Source of the DNA: Trichomonas vaginalis G3
Taxonomy: Eukaryota; Parabasalia; Trichomonadida; Trichomonadidae
Direction of reading: 5' to 3'
DNA length: 64,000 nt
Assembly (NCBI RefSeq): GCF_026262505.1
Contig: NC_067203.1
Coordinates: 1,488,001 to 1,552,000, forward strand
Shown here: piece by piece, positions 1 through 9,940 of the stretch
How the letters are laid out: every line of letters begins with the position of its first letter
Position numbering within the stretch: position 1 is the stretch's first letter
The notes under the pieces: model-generated
The model's database searches: none
The model's input: the letters and a program-made list of their open reading frames with translations, nothing else
Told to the model about the DNA's origin: nothing
Program-made: the position numbers and the translations under genes

Positions 1-732
1 TATGTTTTTCATGTTTTGTCAAGATTTCATCGTAAAGACTTTGTCAAGATTTCATCGTAAAGACTTTGTCAAGATTTCATCGTAAAGACTTTGTCAAAAC
101 TTCATCGTAAAGACTTTGTCAAAACTTCATCGTAAAATCAGACAAAAATAATGTTTAGGGTAGAAGGTTAGATATAACCTCTTTTCTAACCTCTTTTCTA
201 CCCTCTTGAATTTGTCAAGACTTCTTCGTAAATGTTTTGTCAAGACTTCTTCGTAAATGTTTTGTCAAGACTTCTTCGTAAATGTTTTGTCAAGACTTCT
301 TCGTAAATGTTTTGTCAAGACTTCTTCGTAAATGTTTTGTCAAGACTTCTTCGTAAAATCAGACAAAAATAATGTTTAGGGTAGAAGGTTAGATATAACC
401 TCTTTTCTAACCTCTTTTCTACCCTCTTGAATTTTCATGAAATTTACACCAAAAATATACTACTAGGGTCATTTACGAAGAAATCTCAACAAAGTCTTTA
501 CGATGAAATCTCAACAAAACATAGACAAGAAAGTTCATGAGAAATTAGATGAAGAAGTCTTGACAAAGTCTTTACGAAGAAATTCATGAAAATTCAAGAG
601 GGTAGAAAAGAGGTTAGAAAAGAGGTTATATCTAACCTTCTACCCTAAAATATATTTTTGGGTCATTTACACTCATTTACGAAGAAATCTCAACAAAGTC
701 TTTACGAAGAAGTCACAATAAAACATCTGTCA
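1..732. repeat. Left terminal inverted repeat of element A
   Basis: Built of 25-bp tandem units of the form TTTGTCAAGACTTCTTCGTA plus spacer, a second version with CATCGTAAAG, and three copies of a 48-bp motif that begins AGGGTAGAAGG and ends TTTTCTACCCT (157-204 and 378-425 on +, 599-646 on -). The inner edge, ending AAACATCTGTCA near 732, is matched in reverse at 24,024. The block contains no gene. Confidence 0.85.
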
Positions 733-768
733 CTTTTCGGGTAAAAACATTTTTATTATTATATATAA

Positions 769-1587
769 ATGAATTTTACAAAACCACCGTTACCCTTCTT
801 TGGAAATAAGAGTAGATGTAAAGATATTCTATTGAGAGAACTTAAGAAACTACCGAATGGTCTAACATTTGTAGATTTGTTCGGTGGAAGTTTCTATATA
901 TCCCATCTGTGCCATACAATATTCCCAGACTCAAAGATTATATGCAATGACTTCGACAACTATATGAACCGTCTCAAACATATACCAGACACAAACAAAA
1001 TATTGAGTGAGTTGAAAGAAAAGATACCTATAGGTAAGATGGAACGTATACCATTAGATAAGAAAAATACTGTCAGAGAGGTTTTGAAAAAAGCAGAATA
1101 TATAGACTGGGATAGTATATCTGCTAGACTATTATATAGTGGTGCTATAAGAGTTCATGACATTGAAACACTTATGTCAAAAGTTTTATATCTTAACTAT
1201 ACAAATGTTTTCAAAGAGGACATAGAAAAATATATTGAGGGTATAGAGTTTGTGAGATGTCATTGGACAGATTTGTATGAAAAATATAAAGACAAGGAAA
1301 ATGTTTTCTTTATAGTAGACCCGCCGTTCTATAACACATGGGATTTTCAATACCAAGTAGACTGGACTTTGAGAGACTCTTTAGAAACTTTAGACGTTTT
1401 ACATAACCATCCATGCTTTTACTTTACATCCGATAAAAGTGGTTTGGAAAGTGTCATGAGATGGTTAGAGGACATACATGACTATGAGTTTAGATACGAT
1501 AAGATAGAATATGAGAGAGGTCCTATAAACTGGAGAAAGTGTCATAACAAAGAAATTTTACTAGTAAGTAAATGTGGTTTGAAATAG
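769..1587 (+). CDS. D12-class DNA N6-adenine methyltransferase
   Basis: A 272-residue protein with the layout of Dam/M.DpnII-type adenine methylases. PFFGNKS (about residues 9-15) fits the N-terminal substrate/AdoMet segment, FVDLFGGS (about 34-41) fits the AdoMet-binding FxGxG-like motif I, and DPPF (about 184-187) is the catalytic motif IV. It would transfer a methyl group from AdoMet to adenine in element or host DNA. It starts right after the left TIR behind a TTTTTATTATTATATATAA leader, the usual leader of genes in this element. The next small gene overlaps its 3' end by 16 bases. The reading frame is whole. The role in the element (self-protection from a nuclease, or marking of replicating copies) is inference. 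Confidence 0.85.
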   Translation: MNFTKPPLPFFGNKSRCKDILLRELKKLPNGLTFVDLFGGSFYISHLCHTIFPDSKIICNDFDNYMNRLKHIPDTNKILSELKEKIPIGKMERIPLDKKNTVREVLKKAEYIDWDSISARLLYSGAIRVHDIETLMSKVLYLNYTNVFKEDIEKYIEGIEFVRCHWTDLYEKYKDKENVFFIVDPPFYNTWDFQYQVDWTLRDSLETLDVLHNHPCFYFTSDKSGLESVMRWLEDIHDYEFRYDKIEYERGPINWRKCHNKEILLVSKCGLK

Positions 1588-1703
1588 GACTACTTGTTTT
1601 AGGTTTTTTCCATTGTGTCATTTATTTATTTGACGTGGCAGAAAAGTACAGAGAATATGAAGATGAACCAATGCCTGCAAATGTTCAGTATATGTACTCG
1701 TAA
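1572..1703 (+). CDS. Small membrane protein, 43 residues
   Basis: The ATG lies inside the methylase 3' end and the frame runs 43 codons to TAA. Residues 5-20 form one strongly hydrophobic segment (IGLLVLGFFHCVIYLF), followed by a charged tail rich in E, K, R and Y. This fits a single-pass membrane peptide. I do not recognise a family. The overlap with the methylase suggests translation from a neighbouring transcript start. It is supported only by the open frame and its position. Confidence 0.45.
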   Translation: MWFEIGLLVLGFFHCVIYLFDVAEKYREYEDEPMPANVQYMYS

Positions 1704-1726
1704 GAGATATTTTTATCTAATATTAA

Positions 1727-2087
1727 ATGGACGCACAGAACTTAGCGAATGCACAGCAACCTGGACAACCAAACCCAGAGAATATTCCAAATGAAGTTAG
1801 AATACAAACTGCAATGGCAAACTATGGTCAAGTGCCAACAGATGTACAAATGCAAACTGCATGTCAAATGACGCTGCGTTAGGTTTGCCCACCATGGTAT
1901 GCAAATATGAGATGGAAAGAGTTTTATACAAACCCTGAAGTGGGATATAAACAACTTTATGCAGATGACGCGAACACAGGAGTTGACCCAGAATATTTTT
2001 CTACCAGAGGAGAAACAGAATGTATGAGCTCCAGTTAAAGAATGCTATGGAACTCAACAGGAAACGTAAGAGACTAGGCGGACATTA
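1727..2087 (+). pseudogene. Small unknown gene of element A, broken
   Basis: It starts with MDAQNLANAQQPGQ behind the element-type leader TTTTTATCTAATATTAA and ends in a basic stretch (KRKRLGG). It is rich in Q, N and P at the start. About 120 codons long with two or three breaks. It sits between the methylase and a PVI-like gene, so a small virion protein is possible, but no family is recognised. Confidence 0.4.
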
Positions 2088-2106
2088 GATTTTTACATAT
2101 AGTAAA

Positions 2107-2348
2107 ATGGGTTTCTTTGGAAGAATAGGAAACTTCTTTCGAAATGTTGGAAGAGGTATATGGAATGGAATAAAATCTGTCGGAAGAGGAATTTGGAACG
2201 AGTCAAAAATATTGGTAAAAGAGTAGGTCAGTTTGTTGGTATTATACCTAAAGACCCTGAACCAGAAGAACAAGCTCCTGTTATACAACAGCCTGAACCT
2301 GCACCACAGTCTAGTTGGCAACCAAATCCAACACCTCAACCGTATTAA
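2107..2348 (+). pseudogene. PVI-like amphipathic small virion protein (copy 1), broken
   Basis: The N-terminus MGFFGRIGNFFRNVGRGIWN is a glycine/aromatic amphipathic helix like the membrane-active small proteins (PVI-like) of adenoviruses and Polintons, and the 3' part is rich in P, Q and E. Leader TTTTTACATATAGTAAA. About one break. A similar protein occurs at 5408 in this element and two occur in element B, so two per element seems to be the rule here. Lytic function is inferred from the helix only. Confidence 0.45.
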
Positions 2349-2360
2349 AAAATTATATTT

Positions 2361-3191
2361 TTACCGTTCGATAGTAGTTGTATATGAAACTAAGTTCTAA
2401 GTAAAACGCATGGTATAATGGAACTATTCTCTTTCTTCCATCTTGTAAACCATACTTGAAAGTCTGAAATACTTCCACTTGGTGGTTCATATAGCTTTGT
2501 AGGTTTTTCGTAAAGTCATTTGCCAAGCATAAAAAGAGTTTTGTGCACCAGAAAATGAAGCATGAACTATAATAGCAGCTGGGTCGAAAACATCTTTAAA
2601 TAAATATGGTTCATCTCTTGCATATCGACTGTAAATATTTGCTAAAGGAAGTTCGACTTTCTGATTTAACATTCTTTGCAAATAATACCATGACATTGCA
2701 GTGAATTCTGTATATATTTGTTCGTCTTTCTTTGATTGTCTTCGTAGATTTGAAATGACACTTGTGAATTTTGTTTGTCATATACAATTCTCACATAAAG
2801 TGTGCTCTCGGTGCATATTCATCAGCATATTTTGCATAACATGAATTTATTTTATCTTCTATATTTTTAACGCAGTCTGTAGAGAAGATGAAAGGTCAAC
2901 TTGTATTAGCTCAATTTCTTCCCACATTTTTCGTTTCCCTTCAGATATATAATCTATATGAAACCTTACAATAAATGGAAAACTTTTATCTTCTACAGAC
3001 ACAAACTTCATTCTACGAAAGCCAATAGCTTTTGTGACAGATGGGTCTCTTAGCCATCTTAATGGGTAGTCAAAACGATAGCCTTCATGCTTTACGGTCT
3101 CTGTCTCAAACTTTTGACCGACATTAGTAAAAAGTTCATCTAATGGTTTAGTTGTAGCAACTCTTGAATTTTCTTTTTCTATTGGAAGCAT
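2361..3191 (-). pseudogene. Unknown gene next to the fibre gene, broken
   Basis: About 270 codons on the minus strand, divergent from the fibre gene with only about 18 bases between the starts, which share a T-rich leader. The first part (about 110 residues, starting MLPIEKENSR) has mixed beta-like character (KSFPFIVRFHIDY), and a later part carries SWYYLQRMLNQ. About two or three breaks. No family recognised. Its position beside the fibre suggests a fibre-associated or penton-type protein, with low certainty. Confidence 0.4.
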
Positions 3192-3209
3192 ATTTTATCT
3201 AGAATAAAA

Positions 3210-4437
3210 ATGTCGAAAGAAACAGCGTCTATGAGAGAAATACAACACAACCGACAACTCATTTTGCAAGCTCTAAATAAGAACACAACAAACTTTTCAA
3301 ACTATTCTAAGATATCTGAGTCATTGAAAGAAGGAAACTTAAAACTGACGATAAACCCAATGACAGATGAGTTTCTGTTTCAAGACAGTAAGAACCATAC
3401 TGTTTGTATAAATCCAACAAAAAGAACTTTAAACGAGAAACCTATAGATGAACTTCTTTTGAAAGCAGATATTGACAAAAAGCTGACAAAGAGTATGTAG
3501 ATGCAACAAGAGACTATATTCTCGCATGGACAGATAGAACATACCCACAAAAACACCATACACATAACATCTATGACGTAGATGAACTACCAGCAATGTT
3601 AGATGACAAAGCGGATAAAACATATGTTGACAATAAAATGTCAAGTGAAGTGACAAGAGCTGACAAAGAATATTCTAAAAAGACTCATACACATACCATT
3701 GCAAATATTACAAACTTACAAGAAACCTTAAACAGGAAAAGTGACGTTGGACATACACACGATTTCTTCGCAACTGTTGGTATAAAATATTGAAGGAACG
3801 GTTGAAGAAACTGGTGGGGATGTATTAAATTGGAAACCTCCTAACTTTCCACAAGGTTTAACATCGGATGAAGACATAACAACGATGAGATACATTAGAT
3901 GTAGAAATGTCTATGTCATGGAGGATGAAAACAAAGTTAAATTCACTGCTCAAGATTTATATGATAAAAAAGCTGACAAAACAGAGCTTCAAACGTTAAA
4001 GACAGAAATACTTCAAACAGTATATCCTATAGGTTCTATTTACACGTCAATGAACTCTACCAGACCAGAAGTAGTACTTTTTTGGAACTTGGACTCAAAT
4101 AGTCGACAGGTTTTTGTATTGTGCAAACTCTTCAAAGGAAACAGGTGGAAGTAAAACGATTTCAGGTGCAAATTTACCTGCGCACAGTCACTACAAGTTT
4201 AAGTACATCTGAAGCAGGTTTGCATAGTCATAGATTTTGGGATTGGTCAGGAATGACAAAAGGTAAAGGATATGATGTTAAAGAGGACGTTAAGTTTGCT
4301 ATAAATTGTTACTGGAGTAACACTGAGGTAGGAGGAACCATACACATCGCGTTTCAGGATATACGCAAACAACGGGACAAAGTAAAGACTACATGCCACC
4401 TTACATGACAGTTTACGCATGGTATAGAAATGCTTAG
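3210..4437 (+). pseudogene. Tail-fibre-like / collar-type protein, broken
   Basis: Homologue of the whole 602-residue protein at 38,644 in element B. Visible pieces are ADKTYVDNKM- and ADKEYS-type repeats, HTH-containing segments (KTHTHT, GHTHDF), YPIGSIYTSMNSTRP, and a C-terminal tip with HSHRFWDWSGMTKGKGYDV. PIGSIY and paired HxH motifs are typical of phage short-tail-fibre and collar tips, where the His pairs bind metal in a trimer. About five breaks. Its 3' end overlaps the convergent integrase by four bases. The tip is far closer to element B than other shared genes are. Confidence 0.7.
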
Positions 4438-5390
4438 TCGTCATTTTCAACTTCTTTAGCATATTCGTCAGGAGTTGTCTTATATTTGTTAGGAACTGTC
4501 TTTGAAAGTATACCACCTTGAACTTTGACAAGTTTGAAACGAGGTCTGACAATAGTAGTTTTATCTTCTGCTTGCAGTCTGTACATTTTGCCATGTTTGC
4601 CTAAAACTTCATAATATTCTCTTGTATACTTTCTTCTATTTTTACGAACACGAATGTGAGTACCTGTCGAGTTCCCATTGTTGTCATAGTCAATAGTATT
4701 TTCATATGGGTCGCGTTTAGGTATTTCTATTTTTACTTTGTCACCTTTCTTAAGTTTGAAGCCTGGCATTCTTTCTTGTTTGTCTCTTTTGACTAAACTA
4801 TTAAATATATAGTCTTTCTCTAAGTCAGGGTTGTTTTTCATTTCTTCGGGGGAGTGGTTTCCCAAACCTTTTTGTTTACGGCTATTGTAAATATTTAAAA
4901 CTTGTCTCATCTTTGCCATGGAAATGTCTATATTTGTCGTCATATGACATTTCATTTGCTTCACCACCTTGTGGTTGTTTAAGTCTCTTAAGATTTTTAT
5001 ACAACTGTCAATGACACCAAGAGCAGAATGGTTTTGGTCGACAATGAAATATTGGTTTACATTTTTTGAACGCAGATAGTTTTTAATATCGTCTGATTTG
5101 AAAGAACTTTCACAGTCAGATGTCAGTTTTGTTGGATGGTATTTGTCAACGAATATTGTCAAAGCAGTTTTCACATCTAAAATATTTTTGGACTGTAATG
5201 GTATGGCTTCACAGTATCTTGTGTTTTGACCGACAAATATTAGCCAGTATGGTGGTCCATCTTCTCTATACCTCGGAATGTTTTCCAAGATATCCATAAA
5301 CCAAGCATTTGGTGTTGAACTAAAGATTTTTATCATGAGTGCTTTCTTTGTCGCTTTAGAAACATAGGGGTCCTTGTTTGGATTCGTCAT
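4434..5390 (-). CDS. Retroviral-type integrase of element A
   Basis: A 318-residue whole reading frame. The core holds WFMDI (first acidic residue, about residue 33), TSDCESSF (second, about 95) and GVIDSC (third, about 130), the spacing of the RNase-H-fold integrase of retroviruses and Polintons. The third acidic position is Asp, as in element B, so it looks like a lineage trait. The C-terminal third is basic with KKGDKVKIEIPKR, an SH3-like DNA-binding segment. It would cut and join element ends to the target. It is shorter than the element B enzyme (494 residues), lacking most of that N-terminal extension. It diverges from the PVI-like gene at 5408 across a 17-bp T-rich spacer. Confidence 0.8.
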   Translation of the reverse strand: MTNPNKDPYVSKATKKALMIKIFSSTPNAWFMDILENIPRYREDGPPYWLIFVGQNTRYCEAIPLQSKNILDVKTALTIFVDKYHPTKLTSDCESSFKSDDIKNYLRSKNVNQYFIVDQNHSALGVIDSCIKILRDLNNHKVVKQMKCHMTTNIDISMAKMRQVLNIYNSRKQKGLGNHSPEEMKNNPDLEKDYIFNSLVKRDKQERMPGFKLKKGDKVKIEIPKRDPYENTIDYDNNGNSTGTHIRVRKNRRKYTREYYEVLGKHGKMYRLQAEDKTTIVRPRFKLVKVQGGILSKTVPNKYKTTPDEYAKEVENDD

Positions 5391-5407
5391 TTTTTACCCT
5401 ATAAGAA

Positions 5408-5808
5408 ATGGGTTTATTTGGCGCATTAGCAGGAGTTGCATCCAGATTTTTGCCCGCAGTGGGAACAATAGCCAGAGGTGCATTTGGAATTGGAAGGAAG
5501 ATTTTGAGTACATTAGGTATACTAAAGAGAAAGCACAACCTATTATACAAACTGTACAGAAAGGTTGGGAGGTAGCACGAGATGCAGCAAATCTTATTCC
5601 AAATCCTGAAACAAGAGGAAAAGTTCAAGGATGGATGGACAATGTAGGAAGACAAGCAGGAAACTACTATAACAAAGCAAATGACTACTATAACCAAGCA
5701 GGGCACTATATGGACCAAGGTGAAAGATTCTTTAACAGAGGATATAACCATGCACAACAATGGGTAAACAACAACCAACCGCAACCGCCTCAAACGTGGG
5801 GAATGTAA
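5408..5808 (+). pseudogene. PVI-like amphipathic small virion protein (copy 2), broken
   Basis: It begins MGLFGALAGVASRFLPAVGT, a hydrophobic glycine-rich amphipathic stretch, and continues into a Q/N/Y-rich tail with repeated NYYNKAND-type units. About one break. Leader TTTTTTACCCTATAAGAA. Its resemblance to the gene at 2107 and to the pair in element B supports a membrane-active capsid-associated role, which is inference. Confidence 0.45.
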
Positions 5809-5826
5809 ATTTTTTACTGAGATGAA

Positions 5827-5982
5827 ATGAACAATACAGCATTGAGACAAATGGGTTCAAGATGGATTTGTCGACTTCCAGCAGTTACACAACCACGTGT
5901 TTGTCAAGTTCTTCCTATACCTCAGGAAGTTTTAGACCGACTTAAAAAACCTAAACAACCAGTTGAAAACAAACCAAACTAA
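5827..5982 (+). CDS. Small unknown protein, 51 residues
   Basis: ATG after the leader TTTTTTACTGAGATGAA; 51 codons to TAA. The same leader, base for base apart from one extra T, precedes the next gene at 6003, so both probably use one promoter type. The sequence has two Cys (residues 14 and 23) and a basic proline-rich tail. No family recognised. The duplicated leader is the best support that it is a real gene. Confidence 0.5.
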   Translation: MNNTALRQMGSRWICRLPAVTQPRVCQVLPIPQEVLDRLKKPKQPVENKPN

Positions 5983-6002
5983 AATTTTTTTACTGAGATG
6001 AA

Positions 6003-6587
6003 ATGACCGAAGAAGTTGAAACGGTAGATTTGACACCACAAACAAAAAGTTCAGAACCATTGTCAAAACCTGTCAAAGAACTTACAGATGAAGAGAAAAA
6101 TTCAATAATAGAAAGTGCCAGGTCTGGAAATACAAACCCTAACTACAAAGTCACTTTTCATAGAAATGGAACGGCTAGTATCTCAAAAAAGAAACAGACT
6201 CTCACAAATAAAATATTGAAGTCTGAAGGAGCTTTCGAGACAACAGATGGAAAAGTTTACTTCACTGACCAACAGTTCATTATAGAACATCTCATTGACT
6301 TAGAGTCGAAATATTCTAAACTTTACAACAAACACAAAAAGTTGAAAGGAAAACAAAAACAAATGGCATATGATATTTATGAAGATGTTGACGACACAAC
6401 CATACCTGCAAGTGAGGTAAAGTCAGAGGAACCGAAAAGTGACGAAAAACCGATAGAAGAAGAAAACCAAAAACTGAAGATAAAACCAAAACCAAAGTTT
6501 AGTTTCCAAACTAAACCAAGTCAACCTTCATTAGCTGGTATGGGTTGGCGTCAAAGACTTATGGCAGCAGGCGGTTATGTAAAGTAA
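6003..6587 (+). CDS. Unknown 194-residue protein
   Basis: A whole frame. Acidic N-terminus, a central segment with NPNYKVTFHRNGTASISKKKQ, a predicted helical part (about residues 95-120, YSKLYNKHKKLKGKQKQMAY), then a K/P-rich linker (KIKPKPKFSFQTKP) and a small glycine/basic end (GMGWRQRLMAAGGYVK). The layout suggests a virion or DNA-associated protein. The leader is TTTTTTTACTGAGATGAA. Function not recognised. Confidence 0.55.
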   Translation: MTEEVETVDLTPQTKSSEPLSKPVKELTDEEKNSIIESARSGNTNPNYKVTFHRNGTASISKKKQTLTNKILKSEGAFETTDGKVYFTDQQFIIEHLIDLESKYSKLYNKHKKLKGKQKQMAYDIYEDVDDTTIPASEVKSEEPKSDEKPIEEENQKLKIKPKPKFSFQTKPSQPSLAGMGWRQRLMAAGGYVK

Positions 6588-6617
6588 AGAAAAAAATATT
6601 TTTTTATTTTTATAAAA

Positions 6618-8756
6618 ATGCCCCCGTATAGAATGGATAGAAATCTGCTAGAATAAAAGCAGAGTTAGAAAGATATGGTTGGAGAGTTTCGAAGAAGTTT
6701 AAATATAGGAAGGGAAGACCCATAAAAGTCTATGACAAATTGTCTGGTCTTCGCTACGAAATGGATTTGGAAACAGCACGTGCAAATTATCCAAACAGAC
6801 TAGAGAGGTTAGAAGAAGAACGTCTTATGGACATGCCTTTCGATGTTAGTGAGCCTCAAGTTGAAGGACACGACGGCTTTGCCAGATTCTACTGGAAACA
6901 TGACGAACAATTGCATCCTTTGAGAAGGAAAAAAGGAAAAGGTGAAGACGCACATGCTCCCATGGAAAGAACAAGATATGCATATGAAAAGTACGTGAAG
7001 TTAGAAGTCAAATTACATCTGGTCGAACCTTTACAGTAAACTTTGACGAAGGAAAGAACAAAGAAGGCTTCATGGGAGTACTTGCTGCCATACAAGACGG
7101 AAATAAGAAAGGATACAATCTCAGACTACCGTAACAGATTTGGACGGTCACATTTACTATGCACATGGCAATGTCACAACAGCCGCACAACTTCTTGACG
7201 CTTTCAAGACTACAAAGAGAGAACAAATGGTTGACTCCGACTCAGACATTTTGAATGCAATTGAAGGAATTGCAAGTGTAAAATTTGAATGGTACCAACC
7301 TAACCCTCAAGCAGTCAGACAACATGCTGGATACTTCCCGTTCATAAATAAGTCTGACATTGACTTGACAAGGTATGGAATTTACAATTCAATTGAAACA
7401 ATTGTCAATGAACCTTGTATTCTTACATGTCTCAGGAACTCTGGTCTTGTTACAGAAGAGAAGATGAAGTATCTTGAGTCATGTGTGAAGACAAGGTACA
7501 TTCTCAGAGGTCAATTGGCAAAAATTGCACCGTTGGCAAATGTCAATATCCGAGTCAACATACCTACAGCTAAAGGTTCTTCACATGACGACTATGTTGT
7601 TGACAAAGACTTACCATGGTTGAAGATTGTAATTGTCCACAACCACTTCATGTTGAACGAAAGTCTTATTGTTCGGAAAAGGCAAGTGCAACATTGTCAG
7701 AGCTGTAAATTCTTTTCGAGAAAGGTTTGTTGGAACCAATTCCAGATGACAAGCTGACAGAAACTTTTGTACCAAAAGACGAAACAAACTTTTCATTGTT
7801 AGCAAGACCAAAAGTTGTTCCAGACAAAGTTCTAGTACAAAAGAAGTACACAATTCCAAAAGGAGTTGGATTGTTCGGATACCAACCTGAACCAGAAGAA
7901 CTTCCAATGAGGTTGCAAGAACTTCAAGATGCTATAAACAAACTTCCATTGAGACATCCAATTGACGTCAAATTGTATTGGAGAGCATCTGAGTTAGGTC
8001 AGAAGGTTTTATATGAAACAGGTTGCTTCGACGATGTTTATGAGATAACAGGAGAAGTTTCTCAGAAGATAAGAGACTCACTTGAATTTCCACAAACTGG
8101 ACCAATTGGTTGCGACAAGTTCGACTCAGATGAAAAGATATACTATGTCGACCTTAACGCTGCACATGAGGTTTGTCCAATATATCCCGACTGGAATTCC
8201 AAACGAAGACGGTGAGTTCCCAGGAAGGAACTATACAGTTGGAAAAGTCATACAACAACTGTATGATATTAGGAAAGCTTCAAACCCCAAACTTGCAATG
8301 ACACTCAAATTGCTTATGAATTCGACATGGGGATATTCCATTAAGAAACCTCAAGAGATGAAGAGTAAACATTATGAGAAGGTCGACAACTTTGTTGAAA
8401 GGTTTTCTCCTTTTGTTTTGAAGTACGAATTCACTCAAGGTCAAAGTGGCTTAGTAACCACATTAAAACCTATTGTCGAACATTGGTCTTACCCTCAGTT
8501 CGCAAAGGCAGTCCTTGACAACTACAACAAATTCTTCTCCGAAGTCAAATCCAAAGTGAAGGTTTACTATGAGAACATTGACGCACTCATGACGAACGAA
8601 GAAGGCTATAACAAACTCATTGAAATGGGAATGGTCGGTGAAAAGATGGGTCAATTCAAATTGGACAAAATTTTCACCGAAGTTCATGTCCTCTCCAAGC
8701 GTAAGTACTGGGGCATACTTGAAGACGGCACAGAAATAAAACATTGCATGAAGTAA
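6618..8756 (+). pseudogene. Diverged family B DNA polymerase, broken
   Basis: About 710 codons, with about five or more breaks. Palm motifs appear in order: YYVDLNAA (motif A type), KLLMNSTWGYSIKKP (motif B, K..xNSxxG), YYENIDAL (motif C type) and SKRKYWGIL (KxY). It is very different from the 1,170-residue polymerase of element B, lacks a clear exonuclease domain, and its codons are GC-richer than genes at either side. It may belong to a separate polymerase lineage acquired by this element. The start is taken at the ATG after TTTTTATTTTTATAAAA. Confidence 0.6.
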
Positions 8757-8763
8757 AAAATTT

Positions 8764-8860
8764 TTATTCGAATTTGAATCGGACAGGTCGAGTTACACCA
8801 TTCTTGGTCTCAAACTCATATATAACCTGTTTGTTGTATTTTCGTCGACTATGACACGAG
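8764..8860 (-). pseudogene. Fragment of an unknown minus-strand gene
   Basis: A short coding-like stretch ending KNGVTRPVRFKFE directly after the polymerase stop and the usual T-run. No start codon is visible in frame. It may be a remnant or the tail of a gene whose front overlaps the next plus-strand frame. Weak support. Confidence 0.25.
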
Positions 8861-8869
8861 ACACGAACA

Positions 8870-9163
8870 TTGACCAAACGGACAAAAAGTGTCATTTCAG
8901 ATGGTCCGCAGCCAATCGCATTCGAGCACTTCGAAGAAGCCTTACGTTCCAAGGGAGAGGGTGTCTGGTGCAAGGCAGAGGTCATGAAACTCTACGAGCA
9001 GTACATCCTCAATGCCTGGGAGGACAAATCGTCCTTGGATTGGCAATTCTACCAACTCCTCTGGGACGACCTCCTACGCAACTGGGATGACGAAAGAGTC
9101 CAATTCAGAGGTCAGGAACTACTTGTCCAAATTATCCTTAATTTAAGCCGCTTACGCAACTAA
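8870..9163 (+). CDS. Unknown Trp-rich 97-residue protein
   Basis: An open frame with GC-rich third positions like its neighbours. It is rich in W, E, L and F (AFEHFEEAL, SSLDWQFYQLLWDDLLRNW) and ends in a hydrophobic/basic helix. No in-frame ATG precedes residue 1, so the start is uncertain; the first internal ATG is at about 8984. It could be a truncated remnant. No family recognised. Confidence 0.35.
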   Translation: MTKRTKSVISDGPQPIAFEHFEEALRSKGEGVWCKAEVMKLYEQYILNAWEDKSSLDWQFYQLLWDDLLRNWDDERVQFRGQELLVQIILNLSRLRN

Positions 9164-9212
9164 AAACCTAAATTTACTCGGGGTTTCCCCCTAAAATAAA
9201 ATTTTTTTACTC

Positions 9213-9908
9213 TTAGAACCACTCGAGGTTCTCCTTACGGTTGTTGAGCTTGTCACCGTCAATGTGTCTGACCTTCGTCTTCTTGTTTGGATTTGGAACC
9301 CATTGAATTGCGACAAGCTTGCCCATGGAAATTGAACCGCGATTCCGAAGGGTAAGGTTCAAGTGTCCCAAGTTGTTGAGGACTGGGGTAAGAACCTTGC
9401 CTGTCTCCCTGTTGCGGATTTGGTATGGGTAGGGTTGGGAAATTTCATAACCGTCATCCGCAACAAGGGTTGCCCAAACTTCCTCTTCTTCGTGTTTCTC
9501 TTCTTCCTCTTCCTCTTCTTCGTGTTTCTCTTCTTCCTCGACAATTCCTTCTTCAATTTGGTACTCACGAATTACGGTGTTGGAGGTTCTGTCCTTTCCG
9601 AGTACCTTCCAGATGGCGTCTATCTCTTCGAAGAAACGGTAGATGAGTCTGGCAAGGTCTCGGTTTTCTCTCTCGTAAATGCGCAAGGTTTCCGTCAAAT
9701 CATTCAGGCATTTCTCATTGGAAGCTTGGTTCATGAGGACATCGGCTTTGAGCTTGGTCATCTCTTCCATAAGACTACTTTGGAGAGTCTTAACGGTGTT
9801 TGTCAGATGAGCTTTCAAATTCAAAATTTGAATTTGAACTGGGCGCTTGTCTGGCAACATTGAAAGGACATCTGCCATTGTGTTCGGCTTCGGTGCTTGT
9901 TCGGACAT
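9213..9908 (-). CDS. Coiled-coil protein with NUMOD4/HNH-type C-terminus
   Basis: 231 residues. Residues 25-115 are helical and coiled-coil-like, 123-145 are a run of Glu/Lys repeats, and about 160-231 read like the NUMOD4-HNH module of homing nucleases: PYQIRNRETGKVL, GHLNLTLRN, KLVAIQWVPNPN and the end HIDGDKLNNRKENLEW. In the family the module binds and nicks DNA. The H-DG-K-N-N-NLEW signature is complete. It lies in the GC-richer block with genes in the same direction to 10859. It could be a mobile endonuclease that drives spread of this block or a domesticated DNA-binding protein; the Glu-rich linker is unusual. Confidence 0.65.
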   Translation of the reverse strand: MSEQAPKPNTMADVLSMLPDKRPVQIQILNLKAHLTNTVKTLQSSLMEEMTKLKADVLMNQASNEKCLNDLTETLRIYERENRDLARLIYRFFEEIDAIWKVLGKDRTSNTVIREYQIEEGIVEEEEKHEEEEEEEEKHEEEEVWATLVADDGYEISQPYPYQIRNRETGKVLTPVLNNLGHLNLTLRNRGSISMGKLVAIQWVPNPNKKTKVRHIDGDKLNNRKENLEWF

Positions 9909-9940
9909 CGAAAAAATGAAGTGGTTTGAGAATGACGGTT

